This document shows positions 8,501 to 17,057 of a stretch of 63,417 nucleotides of DNA, piece by piece. This stretch comes from an uncultured Porphyromonas sp. (GTDB lineage: Bacteria; Bacteroidota; Bacteroidia; Bacteroidales; Porphyromonadaceae): contig CABUDK010000003.1 in NCBI GenBank assembly GCA_902490315.1, positions 1 to 63,417 on the forward strand. Reading direction: 5' to 3'. Under the pieces are notes generated by a model. The model ran no database searches and was not told the DNA's origin. It saw only the letters and a list, made by a program, of their open reading frames with translations. Numbering within the stretch: position 1 is the stretch's first letter; the number at the start of each line of letters is the position of its first letter. A program made the translations under genes and the position numbers.

Positions 8501-9008
8501 GCCTGACTTCAAGGCTCTAGGGCCTAAGGTGGGCAAGAATATGAAAGCACTCGCAGCTCAGATCAATGCCCTCACACCCGAGCAGATCAATGAGTTAGAG
8601 CAGACGGAGCACCTGACCCTGACGGTCGGTGATCAGCCTATTGTGGTGGACCTCCAGGATGTACAGATCATCGCTCAGGATATACCGGGGTGGACGGTTG
8701 CCAACGAGGGTCGTCATACGGTAGCTCTAGACATCACGCTCACGCCCGAGCTGATCGCTGAGGGTACAGCGCGTGAGTTTGTCAACCGCATACAGAACCT
8801 TCGCAAGCAGTCTGGCTACGAGGTCAACGATCATATCGAGCTACTCGTCATGGCTCCCGATGAAGTTGTAGAGGCTCTCCGCACTCATCAGGAGTACGTC
8901 CAGACGCAAGTACAGGCCGACACAATCGATTACTCCGAGGTACTCAGCGATGCCGAGGAGATCGACCTAGACGGCACCTTGATAGCGGTACAGATCAGCA
9001 AAGTATAA
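5595..9008 (+). CDS. ileS: Isoleucyl-tRNA synthetase, IleRS2 type with GIHH motif
   Basis: A 1137-aa cytoplasmic class Ia synthetase that charges tRNA-Ile. Recognisable parts: the Rossmann first half, an editing (CP1) domain with TTTPWTLPSNTALCV near residue 240, the tRNA-binding WNLSRSRYWGTPLPIW stretch, the KMSKS loop as DGNKMSKRLGNAVDP, and a long C-terminal anticodon-binding region. Length and sequence style fit the eukaryote-like IleRS2 clade (inference). The HIGH signature is replaced: residues 51-60 read SANGMPGIHH, so HxGH has become GxHH at 57-60. This swap has been reported in some IleRS2 enzymes and tied to very strong mupirocin resistance. It is the only ileS in the window. A -7 box lies at 5561-5568. 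Confidence 0.97.
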   Translation: MKKPFKEYQSADFAQINQEMLSLWEKEQLFHRSLHQREDAPLFTFYEGPPSANGMPGIHHVIARSIKDIICRYKTMHGYRVDRRAGWDTHGLPVELGVEKKLGITKDAIGKTISVAEYNQTCRKEVMKYTAEWESLTNKMGYWVDMEHPYVTYKNKYIETLWYLLKELYKKGLLYKGLSIQPYSPAAGTGLSSHELNQPGCYRDVKETVCTAQFRIIDAPESLRGRGESFFLAWTTTPWTLPSNTALCVGPSIEYCAVETFNPYSAMPITVVLATALLNSYFDAESEVSELPETWDRETYKKAPWHRISTCKGSDLVGIHYEQLIPWVNPGEGAFRVIPGDYVSTEDGTGIVHIAPTFGADDERVAKAAGVPPLLMIDNKGQQRPMVDLKGRFYKIEALDHQFLKESVNVPLYDTYAGRYVKKDYDPKDTPDKETLDVEICVMLKHENRVFRVEKHTHNYPHCWRTDKPILYYPLDSWFIRSTACREEMMRLNETIDWHPAAIGVGRFGKWLENLQDWNLSRSRYWGTPLPIWRTEDGDEELCIGSVEELYKECERAVQAGVMSANPLAGFTPGDYSEENYDKIDLHRPYVDEITLVAQDGKRPMRRESDLIDVWFDSGAMPFAQVHYPFEHREEVESGKVFPADFIAEGVDQTRGWFFTLHAIATMTQGSIAFRNVLVNGLVLDKDGNKMSKRLGNAVDPFGIIQQYGSDPLRWYMITNANPWENIRFDPKGVEEVSRKYFGTLYNTYQFFALYGNLDGFDPSVAQIPYADRPEIDRWILSRLNSLIKEVDGKLASYDPTPAGRAIENFVTEHLSNWYVRLSRKRFWAGSMTDDKLSAYQTLYQCLSVVAQLMAPIAPFYADRLYRDLHDEAASVHLSDYPVADEAQIDLDLERSMELAQIYSTLVLSLRRKVNIKVRQPLSAIMLPVNDPADKIHMEQVHDLLLSEVNVKDIRFVDPSDSIWVRTVKPDFKALGPKVGKNMKALAAQINALTPEQINELEQTEHLTLTVGDQPIVVDLQDVQIIAQDIPGWTVANEGRHTVALDITLTPELIAEGTAREFVNRIQNLRKQSGYEVNDHIELLVMAPDEVVEALRTHQEYVQTQVQADTIDYSEVLSDAEEIDLDGTLIAVQISKV

Positions 9009-9026
9009 ACACCAATTCACAGCGTC

Positions 9027-9068
9027 TGTAGACGATAGGGCTTTATCATCAAAGAGACTTCGTCTACA
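9027..9068 (+). other. Hairpin between ileS and the DksA-like gene
   Basis: TGTAGACGA (9027-9035) pairs perfectly with TCGTCTACA (9060-9068) across a 24-nt loop. There is no T-run after it, so it may be an attenuator or processing site rather than a terminator. Confidence 0.4.
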
Positions 9069-9093
9069 GCGCACTAATAGATTCACAGATAGT

Positions 9094-9474
9094 ATGGAAG
9101 ATAGCAGCAAGAAACGATACAATGCGGAGGAGCTCGAAGAGTTTCGCATACTCATCGAGAAGAAGATCGCTCAGGCTCGTGAGGATCTCAACATGCTCCG
9201 TGCTGAGAATGCCAACGACATCAGCGACACGACGCCCACCTACAAGGATCTAGACGAGGGTGCCATCACGCAGGCTCGTCTTGAAAACGATGCACAGGCA
9301 CAGCGTCTGCAGGACTTCATCGAGAAGCTCGAGGCAGCTCTCCTACGTATCCAAAACGGCACCTACGGCATCTGCTCTGTCACGGGCAAGCTCATACCCA
9401 AGGAGCGTCTCCGTGCGGTACCTCATACGACCAAGAGCATCGAGGCCAAGCTCAATCGCGACAAGCTTAAGTAA
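9094..9474 (+). CDS. DksA/TraR-family protein with degenerate zinc finger
   Basis: A 126-aa protein with a long coiled-coil N-terminal region (about residues 10-90) and the DksA/TraR C-terminal block GTYGICSVTGKLIPKERLRA. DksA-type proteins bind in the secondary channel of RNA polymerase and, with ppGpp, adjust transcription of translation genes. The classical four-cysteine finger is mostly lost: only Cys94 remains, and the last pair is replaced around VPHTTKS. From memory this reduction is common among Bacteroidota homologs, so it need not mean inactivity. The acidic coiled-coil tip residues (DxxDxA) of E. coli DksA are not obvious. It lies between ileS and lspA in the same direction. Confidence 0.85.
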   Translation: MEDSSKKRYNAEELEEFRILIEKKIAQAREDLNMLRAENANDISDTTPTYKDLDEGAITQARLENDAQAQRLQDFIEKLEAALLRIQNGTYGICSVTGKLIPKERLRAVPHTTKSIEAKLNRDKLK

Positions 9475-9491
9475 AGTCAGTCGTCTCCTTT

Positions 9492-10172
9492 ATGACTCGT
9501 ACTAGCCAGCGCCATTGGATTGTCGCAGGGCTCATTCTGCTCCTCATTGTCATAGATCAGGTTGTCAAGATCTGGATCAAGACACACATGTACGTCGGTC
9601 AGGAGTATCATATCTTTGACTGGTTTCGCATCTACTTTGTAGAGAACCGTGGCATGGCTTACGGTGTGGAGCTAGGCAGCAAGCTTCTGCTGACCGCCTT
9701 CCGCATCATAGCCATGACGGGACTGGCTATATGGCTCACACGCTTCGTTCGTCAGTGTCGGCACTACTCACTAGGATTCTGCTGCATCATCGGACTAGTG
9801 CTAGCTGGAGGCATCGGCAATCTCATCGATTCCCTCTTCTATGGACAGCTCTTCACCTCCTCCATCGGGCAGGTAGCGCAGTTTGTCCCTACGACAGCTG
9901 GAGCCGTAGGCTATGCACCTTGGTTTGAAGGGCATGTGGTCGATATGCTTTACTTTCCCCTCTTCACAACGGTATTGCCCGAATGGTTCCCGATAGGCGG
10001 AGGATCGGCGTACACCTTTTTCAGTCCTATCTTCAACATTGCCGACAGTTGCATCACCGTAGGCGTGCTGGCGCTGCTGATCTTCTATCCACGCACCACG
10101 ACACGAGCTCTCGATCGTCTCTGGCTTTATTTACGGGGCAAGCATCGTCATACGAATGTGCGAGCTAAGTAA
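9492..10172 (+). CDS. lspA: Lipoprotein signal peptidase II
   Basis: A 226-aa inner-membrane aspartyl protease that cleaves the signal peptide of lipidated prolipoproteins before the +1 cysteine. There are four hydrophobic helices. Conserved motifs: IDQVVK near residue 21, VENRGMAYG near 50-58, GGIGNLIDSLFYG at 106-118, HVVDM with catalytic Asp151, and FNIADSCITVG with catalytic Asp185. It is about 60 residues longer than the E. coli enzyme because of insertions between the third motif and the catalytic aspartates (about 119-147 and 158-176) and a basic tail. The many lipoproteins in this window are its likely substrates. It starts 18 nt after the DksA-like gene and is followed 16 nt later by a DUF4296 lipoprotein. 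Confidence 0.96.
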   Translation: MTRTSQRHWIVAGLILLLIVIDQVVKIWIKTHMYVGQEYHIFDWFRIYFVENRGMAYGVELGSKLLLTAFRIIAMTGLAIWLTRFVRQCRHYSLGFCCIIGLVLAGGIGNLIDSLFYGQLFTSSIGQVAQFVPTTAGAVGYAPWFEGHVVDMLYFPLFTTVLPEWFPIGGGSAYTFFSPIFNIADSCITVGVLALLIFYPRTTTRALDRLWLYLRGKHRHTNVRAK

Positions 10173-10187
10173 GCGAACTTACTAGTT

Positions 10188-11189
10188 ATGCGAGCTAACA
10201 GCGTCAAGGCATCTTTGCTCAAGTTCGGGCTACTAAGCATACTGCTGCTCCTACTCGGGAGTGGCTGTAAGAAACGCTCGTGGCAACGCATACCGAATGG
10301 CAAGCTCGAGCAGCTACTCACAGAGCTATACACAGCTCGTGGCGTAGGTCAGACGCTCTATCTCACATCGGCACAGCAAGACTCGATCTACGCCTCCATA
10401 CTCAAGTCGCACGGTGTATCCCAAGAGGATCTAGATAGCACCATCTACTACCTCTCAGCTTCGAAGGCAAAGCTACTTCAGAAAATCATTGCTCAGTCCT
10501 CAGCCAGCATACAGCGAGAGGTAGAGATATTGGAGCGTACGACAGGTTTCTTCAAGATAAGCTTGGATGGTGACGAGGGCAACTTCTACACACCACTATC
10601 TGACTCGCTCTCTTGTCGTGTTACACCACTGTCTACCTATCCTATTCGCATCAACAAGGAGCAATATAGCTATCACTGGAAGGTGGCTCTGGCAGACATT
10701 CCCAACCTCCCCGATACCATCCGGCAAGTAGAGATCCAGGGACTTGTCAGCGGCTCTCTCCTACCCGAGCCGTGTCAAATGCCCTACATAGCACTTTCCA
10801 AGCAGCTAGATGCTACGCTTCCGCCCCTGGCTATGGAAAGTGTATCAACGCAACTACCCATGGGAGGAAGCTTCGTACTCACCCTAGGTCCATCTACTCC
10901 CGAGAGAACAGCAGAGCCTACGGAGGGACAGGAGCAACAGCTAGAAGAACCAGTAAGTGCGACAGATAGTTTATCAAGTGGCCTAACGGACAGTATCGCA
11001 AAAAGTCTGACGAGCAGCGCAGTGGATAGTCTCCCTGTAAGTAAACCACACAAAGAGCGAGTACGGACTGTCCCACACTTTTCAGTGGAAGATACCATCT
11101 CCATCTCCATTTACAGCCTACCAACAGACTACCTGGATACGCACTCGCTACACTTTAGACTACAGGAGCTACGCATCATCGCTCGCTAG
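10188..11189 (+). CDS. DUF4296-domain lipoprotein
   Basis: A 333-aa lipoprotein: basic N-terminus, hydrophobic stretch and lipobox LLGSGC (Cys at residue 27). Residues about 35-120 match DUF4296, a helical domain of Bacteroidota lipoproteins often encoded beside lspA (family recalled from memory). The middle (about residues 245-300) is rich in Ser, Thr, Glu and Gln and is probably a flexible linker. The C-terminal half is otherwise unrecognised. It is 16 nt downstream of lspA and likely co-transcribed. The function is unknown. Confidence 0.75.
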   Translation: MRANSVKASLLKFGLLSILLLLLGSGCKKRSWQRIPNGKLEQLLTELYTARGVGQTLYLTSAQQDSIYASILKSHGVSQEDLDSTIYYLSASKAKLLQKIIAQSSASIQREVEILERTTGFFKISLDGDEGNFYTPLSDSLSCRVTPLSTYPIRINKEQYSYHWKVALADIPNLPDTIRQVEIQGLVSGSLLPEPCQMPYIALSKQLDATLPPLAMESVSTQLPMGGSFVLTLGPSTPERTAEPTEGQEQQLEEPVSATDSLSSGLTDSIAKSLTSSAVDSLPVSKPHKERVRTVPHFSVEDTISISIYSLPTDYLDTHSLHFRLQELRIIAR

Positions 11190-11230
11190 AAATTGCTCAT
11201 AGCCTCTATGTAGCAAGCACCCCTCCACAG

Positions 11231-11464
11231 ATGGCACGACAGATCACCCTGCATCCAGGCGAGCGAATCGCCCTCCGACAGCTACTCTATCGTGGAGAGC
11301 TCCTGCATTCCGTACTACTTACTTACCACGACCATGAGCGCGGCATCGAGCTAACGCCCTGGCATCACGACGAACCTCCGCACACGCTCTACTACTCAGG
11401 CACATGGTGCCTCATCGAGGAGACTGACGCTGACCAGCATTACCGACTATCCTCTGTAGAGTGA
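11231..11464 (+). CDS. Small conserved-looking hypothetical protein
   Basis: A 77-aa soluble protein with no signal peptide or membrane segment, rich in His, Tyr and Trp. It lies 41 nt after the DUF4296 gene in the same direction and directly before the terminator hairpin 11482-11503, so it is probably the last gene of the lspA operon. I do not recognise a family; the position and absence of a better competing frame are the main support. Confidence 0.55.
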   Translation: MARQITLHPGERIALRQLLYRGELLHSVLLTYHDHERGIELTPWHHDEPPHTLYYSGTWCLIEETDADQHYRLSSVE

Positions 11465-11481
11465 TATACCCGCTAAAAACA

Positions 11482-11503
11482 GGGGGAGCCTTAAAGCTCC
11501 CCC
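11482..11503. terminator. Terminator hairpin, convergent genes
   Basis: GGGGGAGC (11482-11489) pairs with GCTCCCCC (11496-11503) around a 6-nt loop; A-rich sequence to the left and T-rich sequence to the right allow use from both sides. Confidence 0.65.
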
Positions 11504-11554
11504 TTATCCTACATACAACTAACTAACAAGACCACTTATGTGTGGCTTTTTTTT

Positions 11555-12457
11555 TTACTGAGCTGCTCGTCCTAACCGTATCGCTAACCCCAGATTGAGA
11601 ACTGGCAAGAATTGAGCCTTGTAAACTATGTCTTGCACCTTAGGATTAAAATCAATAAGCAAATTAGGGTCACCTGCTATGACGTTAGGAGAGGCAACCC
11701 GTACCTTGCCAGACAGTAAGACTCCTAGGTCCACAAAGAATGATACGGGTTTGTCTGATGGAGCCATCTGTCCAAAACCAATCCCTAGATAAGGTCTCAC
11801 TACACGGCCTAAAGTGGCCGTAGCATCAAGCGTTGCTTCGCTACTTGGCTGGATGGTAACACGTTGACTCTCATCGTTAGCATCAAAGATCGTGATGCTA
11901 GGCATGTTGTTTGGATCAAGTGTACTCTGTTGCTTCATAATTGACTCTCCAGTCTTAGCATCGATCATCATACCATGAGCCTGCACCTTAGGTGCACCTA
12001 GGTAAATGCCCGCTGATACGCGAAAGCCTTTTCCAGCTGGATGCCAGTCAACCATCAATTGTCCATTGATATTGCTGTAAGCAAACTTTGTGCTGAGCTG
12101 AGGCGTATAGCCTAGTGACTCTTCGTAAGACTGCTGCTTAGCAGCGTCACCAAACTCAAAAGTCTTCTTATACAACTGCATCTTGGGGAAAAATCCAATT
12201 CCAGCACGTACTGCAAGCTGTGGTATGATACGCACAGCACACTGAGCCGTCACACCATCAGGTACTGATACCCCTAGAGCAAGCCCTATGGGCAGAGTGC
12301 TTTGCGAAGAAATCTTTTGAGACGTTTCTAGCTTGTCTGTAGTATAAGCATCATCTAGAAGAGGCTCATAGTAGAAGTTGTCCTGAGCAAAGGTCATAGG
12401 ACAGAGGAGAAGTGAAGCTATCACTCCCATCATGGTACAGCAAAGGATTCGCTTCAT
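11555..12457 (-). CDS. Outer-membrane beta-barrel protein, unknown function
   Basis: A 300-aa protein with signal peptide (MMGVIASLLLCPMTFAQ) and a barrel-like C-terminal half (FGQMAPSDKPVSFFVDLGV, ending LNLGLAIRLGRAAQ). The N-terminal part includes AVRAGIGFFPKMQLYKK and VDWHPAGKGFRVSAGIYLG, strand-like patterns seen in Bacteroidota outer-membrane proteins. The ATG overlaps the stop of the upstream lipoprotein gene by 4 nt, so the two are translationally coupled and probably act together at the outer membrane. I do not recognise the family. Confidence 0.7.
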   Translation of the reverse strand: MKRILCCTMMGVIASLLLCPMTFAQDNFYYEPLLDDAYTTDKLETSQKISSQSTLPIGLALGVSVPDGVTAQCAVRIIPQLAVRAGIGFFPKMQLYKKTFEFGDAAKQQSYEESLGYTPQLSTKFAYSNINGQLMVDWHPAGKGFRVSAGIYLGAPKVQAHGMMIDAKTGESIMKQQSTLDPNNMPSITIFDANDESQRVTIQPSSEATLDATATLGRVVRPYLGIGFGQMAPSDKPVSFFVDLGVLLSGKVRVASPNVIAGDPNLLIDFNPKVQDIVYKAQFLPVLNLGLAIRLGRAAQ

Positions 12458-13047
12458 CTTGCCTGGACGATACTTGTTGCAGAAAGTGTGATCTTCACGT
12501 CTATAGTATTACCATACTCCCAGTCAGAGATTTTGTCTCTCGTTGAGGTGATTCGTATAGGTAGCTGATCAGCCGTAATGTACTTTGCAAGATCCTTCTC
12601 ATACAGAACCAAGTCTAGCAAATTCGGATTCGTATCCTTTGCTTGTGTCTCTGCTATGAGCTTGTAGTCGTGTCCAGCATAGAGCCGTACTGGAGCAAAC
12701 AACGTCAGGTTTACACCCTCGGGCTTGATGCACTCGATGGTTACTTTGTCAAGGAGGATGCTCTTGATTGTTGCTTCAGAGAAGCCTTTAAGTCTAATCT
12801 CATCTGTTATATCCCAAGAGAGGCAATCCTCGTATAGCACATTTTCCTGATCCGCTCTCAGATCTGACTCTGAACTTTTGGGGAAATTGAGACAACTTGA
12901 TATGTCAAGTGGTATCTCAAACGACTTGACAGCAGGCACTGTAGCCTCAACGACTGGCGTTCTCGCAGGAGTCTTAGGATCACAGCTTTGTAGTGCAAAG
13001 AGCGTAAACGCTAGCACCAGGATAGCATAGAACTTTGGATTAGTCAT
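12454..13047 (-). CDS. Lipoprotein, partner of the downstream barrel
   Basis: A 197-aa lipoprotein with the lipobox ALQSC (Cys at residue 22). After the cysteine comes a Pro/Thr/Val-rich linker and then a probable beta-sandwich. It overlaps the next gene by 4 nt. A TATATTTG box at 13124-13131 (minus) lies 76 nt upstream. A surface or periplasmic partner of the 300-aa barrel is a fair guess from the coupling; no domain name can be given. Confidence 0.65.
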   Translation of the reverse strand: MTNPKFYAILVLAFTLFALQSCDPKTPARTPVVEATVPAVKSFEIPLDISSCLNFPKSSESDLRADQENVLYEDCLSWDITDEIRLKGFSEATIKSILLDKVTIECIKPEGVNLTLFAPVRLYAGHDYKLIAETQAKDTNPNLLDLVLYEKDLAKYITADQLPIRITSTRDKISDWEYGNTIDVKITLSATSIVQAR

Positions 13048-13123
13048 AGTATTACTGTGTTTAACTGTTATATGGTTACATGATTTGCTCGGAAGCTCTT
13101 ACTCCCCTATTGGAATACGCTTA

Positions 13124-13131
13124 CAAATATA
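13124..13131 (-). promoter_or_regulatory. -7 promoter box for the lipoprotein-barrel pair
   Basis: Minus-strand TATATTTG fits TAnnTTTG; it lies 76 nt upstream of the start. Confidence 0.55.
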
Positions 13132-13269
13132 AGGAAAACACTTGAAGATACAAACACTTAGAGCGAGAAGTTTGGGCTGACAGAGTACAATCGTAAACAA
13201 AAAGCTTCATCATATCAACTAGAGACCCTTTCTATGAAAGAATAAGCTCCGCAGTCGGCTACGATTTCG

Positions 13270-13277
13270 TACCTTTG
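13270..13277 (+). promoter_or_regulatory. -7 promoter box for alaS
   Basis: TACCTTTG lies 41 nt upstream of the alaS ATG. The remaining 13048-13318 interval holds the divergent box at 13124-13131 and nothing else that I can see. Confidence 0.65.
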
Positions 13278-13318
13278 TAGGGTATTAAGTATTAGCATAA
13301 TAGAATGCTCTATAGATT

Positions 13319-15937
13319 ATGATGACAGCACACGATATACGACAAGCTTTCCTCGACTTCTTTGAGGAGCACGGGCACCGCATAGTACCTTCGGCACCGA
13401 TGGTGATCAAGGACGACCCCACGCTCATGTTTACCAATGCCGGGATGAACCAATTTAAGGATATCATCCTGGGCAATAAAGAGCCTCAGTATCGTCGTGC
13501 AGCAGACTCGCAAAAGTGTCTCCGCGTGAGCGGTAAGCACAACGACCTCGAGGAGGTAGGACGCGATACCTACCACCACACCATGTTTGAGATGCTGGGC
13601 AACTGGTCCTTTGGCGATTACTTCAAGAAAGAGGCTATCGAATTCGCCTGGACCTTCCTCACGGAGCGTCTCCAGCTACCCAAGGATCGGCTCTACGTGA
13701 CCGTCTTCGGCGGCAGTGCCGAGGAGGGGCTGAGCCGTGACGACGAGGCGGCTGGCTACTGGCTGCAGTACACCACGGAGGATCGTATCATCGACGGCTC
13801 TCGCAAGGACAACTTCTGGGAGATGGGCGACACCGGTCCCTGCGGTCCCTGCTCTGAAATACACATTGACCTGCGTAGCGAGGAAGAGCGTCAGGCCATC
13901 TGCGGACGTGATCTAGTCAATAAGGACCACCCGTTGGTCATCGAGATCTGGAACCTCGTCTTCATGCAGTACGACCGCAAGGCGGACGGACATCTAGAGC
14001 CACTACCCCACAAGGTGATCGATACGGGCATGGGCTTCGAGCGACTCTGTATGGCTATGCAGGGCAAGAAGTCCAACTACGACACCGACCTCTTTACCCC
14101 TCTGATCCGCGCTATCGAGACGCTCAGCGGTGAGCAGTACGGTCAGAACGAGCAGGTGGATATCGCCATGCGTGTCGTCGCTGACCACATCCGCACGATC
14201 GCTTTTGCCATCGCCGACGGCCAGCTCCCGAGCAATGCTAAGGCGGGCTACGTGATCCGTCGTATCCTACGGCGTGCCGTACGCTACGCCTACACCTTCC
14301 TCCATGCCGATGAGCCGATGCTCTACACGCTCCTGCCCACGCTCAATGAGGTGATGGGTGAGGCTTATCCAGAGATCGTGGCGCAGCGCGAACTGATCGC
14401 TTCGGTAATCAAAGAGGAGGAGGAAAGCTTCCTACGCACCCTCGCTCAGGGACTCAAGCTTTTGGAAAGCAAGATCCAAGAGTTGCCCCAAGATGAGAAA
14501 GTTCTGTCGGGTGCCGACGCTTTCGTCCTGTACGACACTTACGGCTTCCCACTAGACCTCACGGAGTTGATCCTTTCGGAGCGTGGTATGACGCTTGATC
14601 AAGTGGCTTTTGACAAACTGATGCAGGAGCAGAAGAGCCGTGCGCGTCAGGCAGCTGCCATCGACGCTGCCGACTGGGTGGTCCTCGATGAGGAGACCAC
14701 TGAGAGCACCTTCGTGGGCTACGAGACGCTCCAGATCGAGACGCATATCCTGCGCTACCGCAAGGTAGCTGACAAGAAGCGCAGCTACTATCAGGTGGTG
14801 CTGGCTGAGACGCCCTTCTACGCTGAGATGGGTGGTCAGGTGGGTGACAAGGGCGTGCTGATCGCTCAGGACGGCACCGAGTACCCGATCCTAGACACCA
14901 AGCGAGAGAACAACCTCACCGTCCACATCCTCTCTACCCTCCCCGCAGATCCTAAGCAGCCACTCATCGCTCGTGTCGGAGCTGAGCTACGTCACCTTAC
15001 GGAGGCAAACCACACAGCAACGCACCTGATGCACCACGCGCTGAGAGCTGTGCTCGGCACTCATGTAGAGCAAAAGGGTTCGCTCGTATCGGCAGACTTG
15101 CTACGCTTTGACTTCTCACACTTCAAGAAATTGACACCCGAAGAGATAGCTGAGGTAGAGCGTTTGGTCAATGCGGAGATCCGTGCCGACAGGCCTCGTG
15201 ATGAGCATCGCAACGTGCCTATTGCTCAGGCTAAGGAGATGGGTGCGATGGCACTCTTTGGCGAGAAGTACGGCGACGAGGTGCGTGTCATCAAGTATGG
15301 CGACTCGGTCGAGCTATGCGGTGGTACCCACGTGGCTAGCACGGGGCAGATAGGCTTTTTCAAGATCATCAGCGAGGGCTCTATCGCCGCCGGCATCAGA
15401 CGTATTGAGGCAGTTACGGGTCCCAAGGCGGAGGAGTATGTACACCATCTGGAGGAGCAATTGCAGCTCTTCAACGAGAGGCTAAATAATGTACCCGATC
15501 CACTCAAGGCGCTAGACCGACTGATCGCCGAGGGTGCCGAGCAGCGCAAGGCTATCGAGCAGTACACCAAGGCTCAGGCGGAGCAGATAGCGCTACAGGC
15601 ACTGGCCGATCAGACGAAGCATGGCGAGACAACTATCGTTGCCGTCAATAAGCCAATGAGTAGCGATGTCGCTAAGGATGTCGCTGGCACCATTCGCGAG
15701 CGACTACAAGGCTCTTACCTAGCACTCATCGGTGCTGCCGAGGAGGGCAAGTGTACCCTCACAGTGATCCTCTCGCCAGACCTTGTCGACAAGGGACTCA
15801 ACGCTAGCAAGCTGATCAAGGAAGTGGCCTCCCTCATCAAGGGCGGTGGCGGTGGTCAGCCACACTTTGCGACGGCTGGCGGACGCAACCCCGAGGGGCT
15901 ACAAGCTGCCATAGACCATATCGTCTCGCTGATTTAG
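13319..15937 (+). CDS. alaS: Alanyl-tRNA synthetase
   Basis: An 872-aa cytoplasmic class II synthetase of normal length. Visible parts: class II motif 1 region (FTNAGMNQFKDIILG), motif 2 region (HHTMFEMLGNWSFGDYFKKE), MGDTGPCGPCSEIHID, the motif 3 region (NAKAGYVIRRILRRAVRYAY), the editing domain with zinc-binding NHTATHLMHH and CGGTHV, and the C-Ala oligomerisation tail ending in the glycine-rich KGGGGGQPHFATAGG. Two ATGs are adjacent (13319 and 13322); the first is used here. aroB follows after 25 nt, so the two are probably co-transcribed. Confidence 0.97.
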   Translation: MMTAHDIRQAFLDFFEEHGHRIVPSAPMVIKDDPTLMFTNAGMNQFKDIILGNKEPQYRRAADSQKCLRVSGKHNDLEEVGRDTYHHTMFEMLGNWSFGDYFKKEAIEFAWTFLTERLQLPKDRLYVTVFGGSAEEGLSRDDEAAGYWLQYTTEDRIIDGSRKDNFWEMGDTGPCGPCSEIHIDLRSEEERQAICGRDLVNKDHPLVIEIWNLVFMQYDRKADGHLEPLPHKVIDTGMGFERLCMAMQGKKSNYDTDLFTPLIRAIETLSGEQYGQNEQVDIAMRVVADHIRTIAFAIADGQLPSNAKAGYVIRRILRRAVRYAYTFLHADEPMLYTLLPTLNEVMGEAYPEIVAQRELIASVIKEEEESFLRTLAQGLKLLESKIQELPQDEKVLSGADAFVLYDTYGFPLDLTELILSERGMTLDQVAFDKLMQEQKSRARQAAAIDAADWVVLDEETTESTFVGYETLQIETHILRYRKVADKKRSYYQVVLAETPFYAEMGGQVGDKGVLIAQDGTEYPILDTKRENNLTVHILSTLPADPKQPLIARVGAELRHLTEANHTATHLMHHALRAVLGTHVEQKGSLVSADLLRFDFSHFKKLTPEEIAEVERLVNAEIRADRPRDEHRNVPIAQAKEMGAMALFGEKYGDEVRVIKYGDSVELCGGTHVASTGQIGFFKIISEGSIAAGIRRIEAVTGPKAEEYVHHLEEQLQLFNERLNNVPDPLKALDRLIAEGAEQRKAIEQYTKAQAEQIALQALADQTKHGETTIVAVNKPMSSDVAKDVAGTIRERLQGSYLALIGAAEEGKCTLTVILSPDLVDKGLNASKLIKEVASLIKGGGGGQPHFATAGGRNPEGLQAAIDHIVSLI

Positions 15938-15962
15938 CAGCTAGACCAAACAGCTAAACCAG

Positions 15963-17057
15963 ATGCCACCCCTAGCCTTCATCTCCACCCAGTCGAGGGT
16001 ACTCGTGGGCAACCTGATGGGCGACTACCTGCGGGAGTTGCTCCACCAAGGCAAGCCCGAGAGCTACTACCTACTGGCAGATGAGCAGGTATGGCATCTG
16101 AGCCAAGAGCTTATAGCGAAAAACTATCCCGAGCTGACGGAGCTGCCTCGCTATCTGATCAACGACCCTGAGGAGGCGAAGAGCCTGGAGGGTATCGCCG
16201 AGATGGCGCGCTGGCTCCTCGAGCAGGGTGCCACGCGTGGAGCTACCCTCATCGCACTGGGCGGTGGAGCCGTGAGCGACGCCGTCGGCTTCCTTGCTCA
16301 GATCTATATGCGGGGTGTCTCGCTCGTCCTACTCCCCACGACGCTCCTCTCCATGGCAGACGCGGCTGTGGGGGGCAAATGCGGGGTCAACTTTGCGGGT
16401 GTCAAGAATCTGCTCGGAGCTTTTGCCAATGAAGCGACCACGCTGACGCTCTGCGACACAGCTTGGCTGGAGAGCCTCCCAGAGGAGGAGCTACGCTCAG
16501 GCTGTGGCGAACTGATCAAGTATGGCCTGCTCGTTAGTCCCGACCTGTGGCGCCGGTTGCTGCAGGTACTGCCCGAGCAACCGCTCTCCTTAGAGCAACT
16601 AACCCCACTCATTAGTGAAGCGGTGCAGTTCAAGCTCAACATCGTGGCTCAGGATCGTCTAGATCAAGGACTTCGTCATCAACTCAACCTCGGGCACACC
16701 TTCGGGCATGCCTTCGAGGCGTGGAGCCATCAGCACTGCGACACGCCTTTGCTACATGGTGAGGCAGTCGCTCTGGGACTAATTCCCGAGCTATACCTAT
16801 CGCACGTCAAGTTAGGCTTTCCCAAGGAGGTGCTACACCAGCTACTCTCCGTAGTGCAGGAGCTGTACCGTCCGCTCTCCATCACCTGTCGAGACTACGA
16901 TGCGCTGAGGGAGCTAATGCTCCACGACAAGAAGAATAGCGACGCACAGCTCATCACCACCGTCGCTCTCTCCGACATAGGTCAAGTCCACGAACTACAG
17001 AACGAATCCCTCGACATCACCGAGGCTCTCGACTACTACCAGGACACAATGCTGTAA
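15963..17057 (+). CDS. aroB: 3-dehydroquinate synthase
   Basis: A 364-aa cytoplasmic enzyme converting DAHP to 3-dehydroquinate in the shikimate pathway. The NAD-binding GGGAVSDAVGFLAQIYMRGV and the LLPTTLLSMADAAVGGKCGVN block (residues about 100-145) are typical, as are the metal ligands in ELIKYG, the NLGHTFGHAFE histidines and HGEAVALG. Length is normal. It begins 25 nt after alaS and is the last gene before repeat element B; no dedicated terminator is visible between its stop and that element. Confidence 0.96.
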   Translation: MPPLAFISTQSRVLVGNLMGDYLRELLHQGKPESYYLLADEQVWHLSQELIAKNYPELTELPRYLINDPEEAKSLEGIAEMARWLLEQGATRGATLIALGGGAVSDAVGFLAQIYMRGVSLVLLPTTLLSMADAAVGGKCGVNFAGVKNLLGAFANEATTLTLCDTAWLESLPEEELRSGCGELIKYGLLVSPDLWRRLLQVLPEQPLSLEQLTPLISEAVQFKLNIVAQDRLDQGLRHQLNLGHTFGHAFEAWSHQHCDTPLLHGEAVALGLIPELYLSHVKLGFPKEVLHQLLSVVQELYRPLSITCRDYDALRELMLHDKKNSDAQLITTVALSDIGQVHELQNESLDITEALDYYQDTML

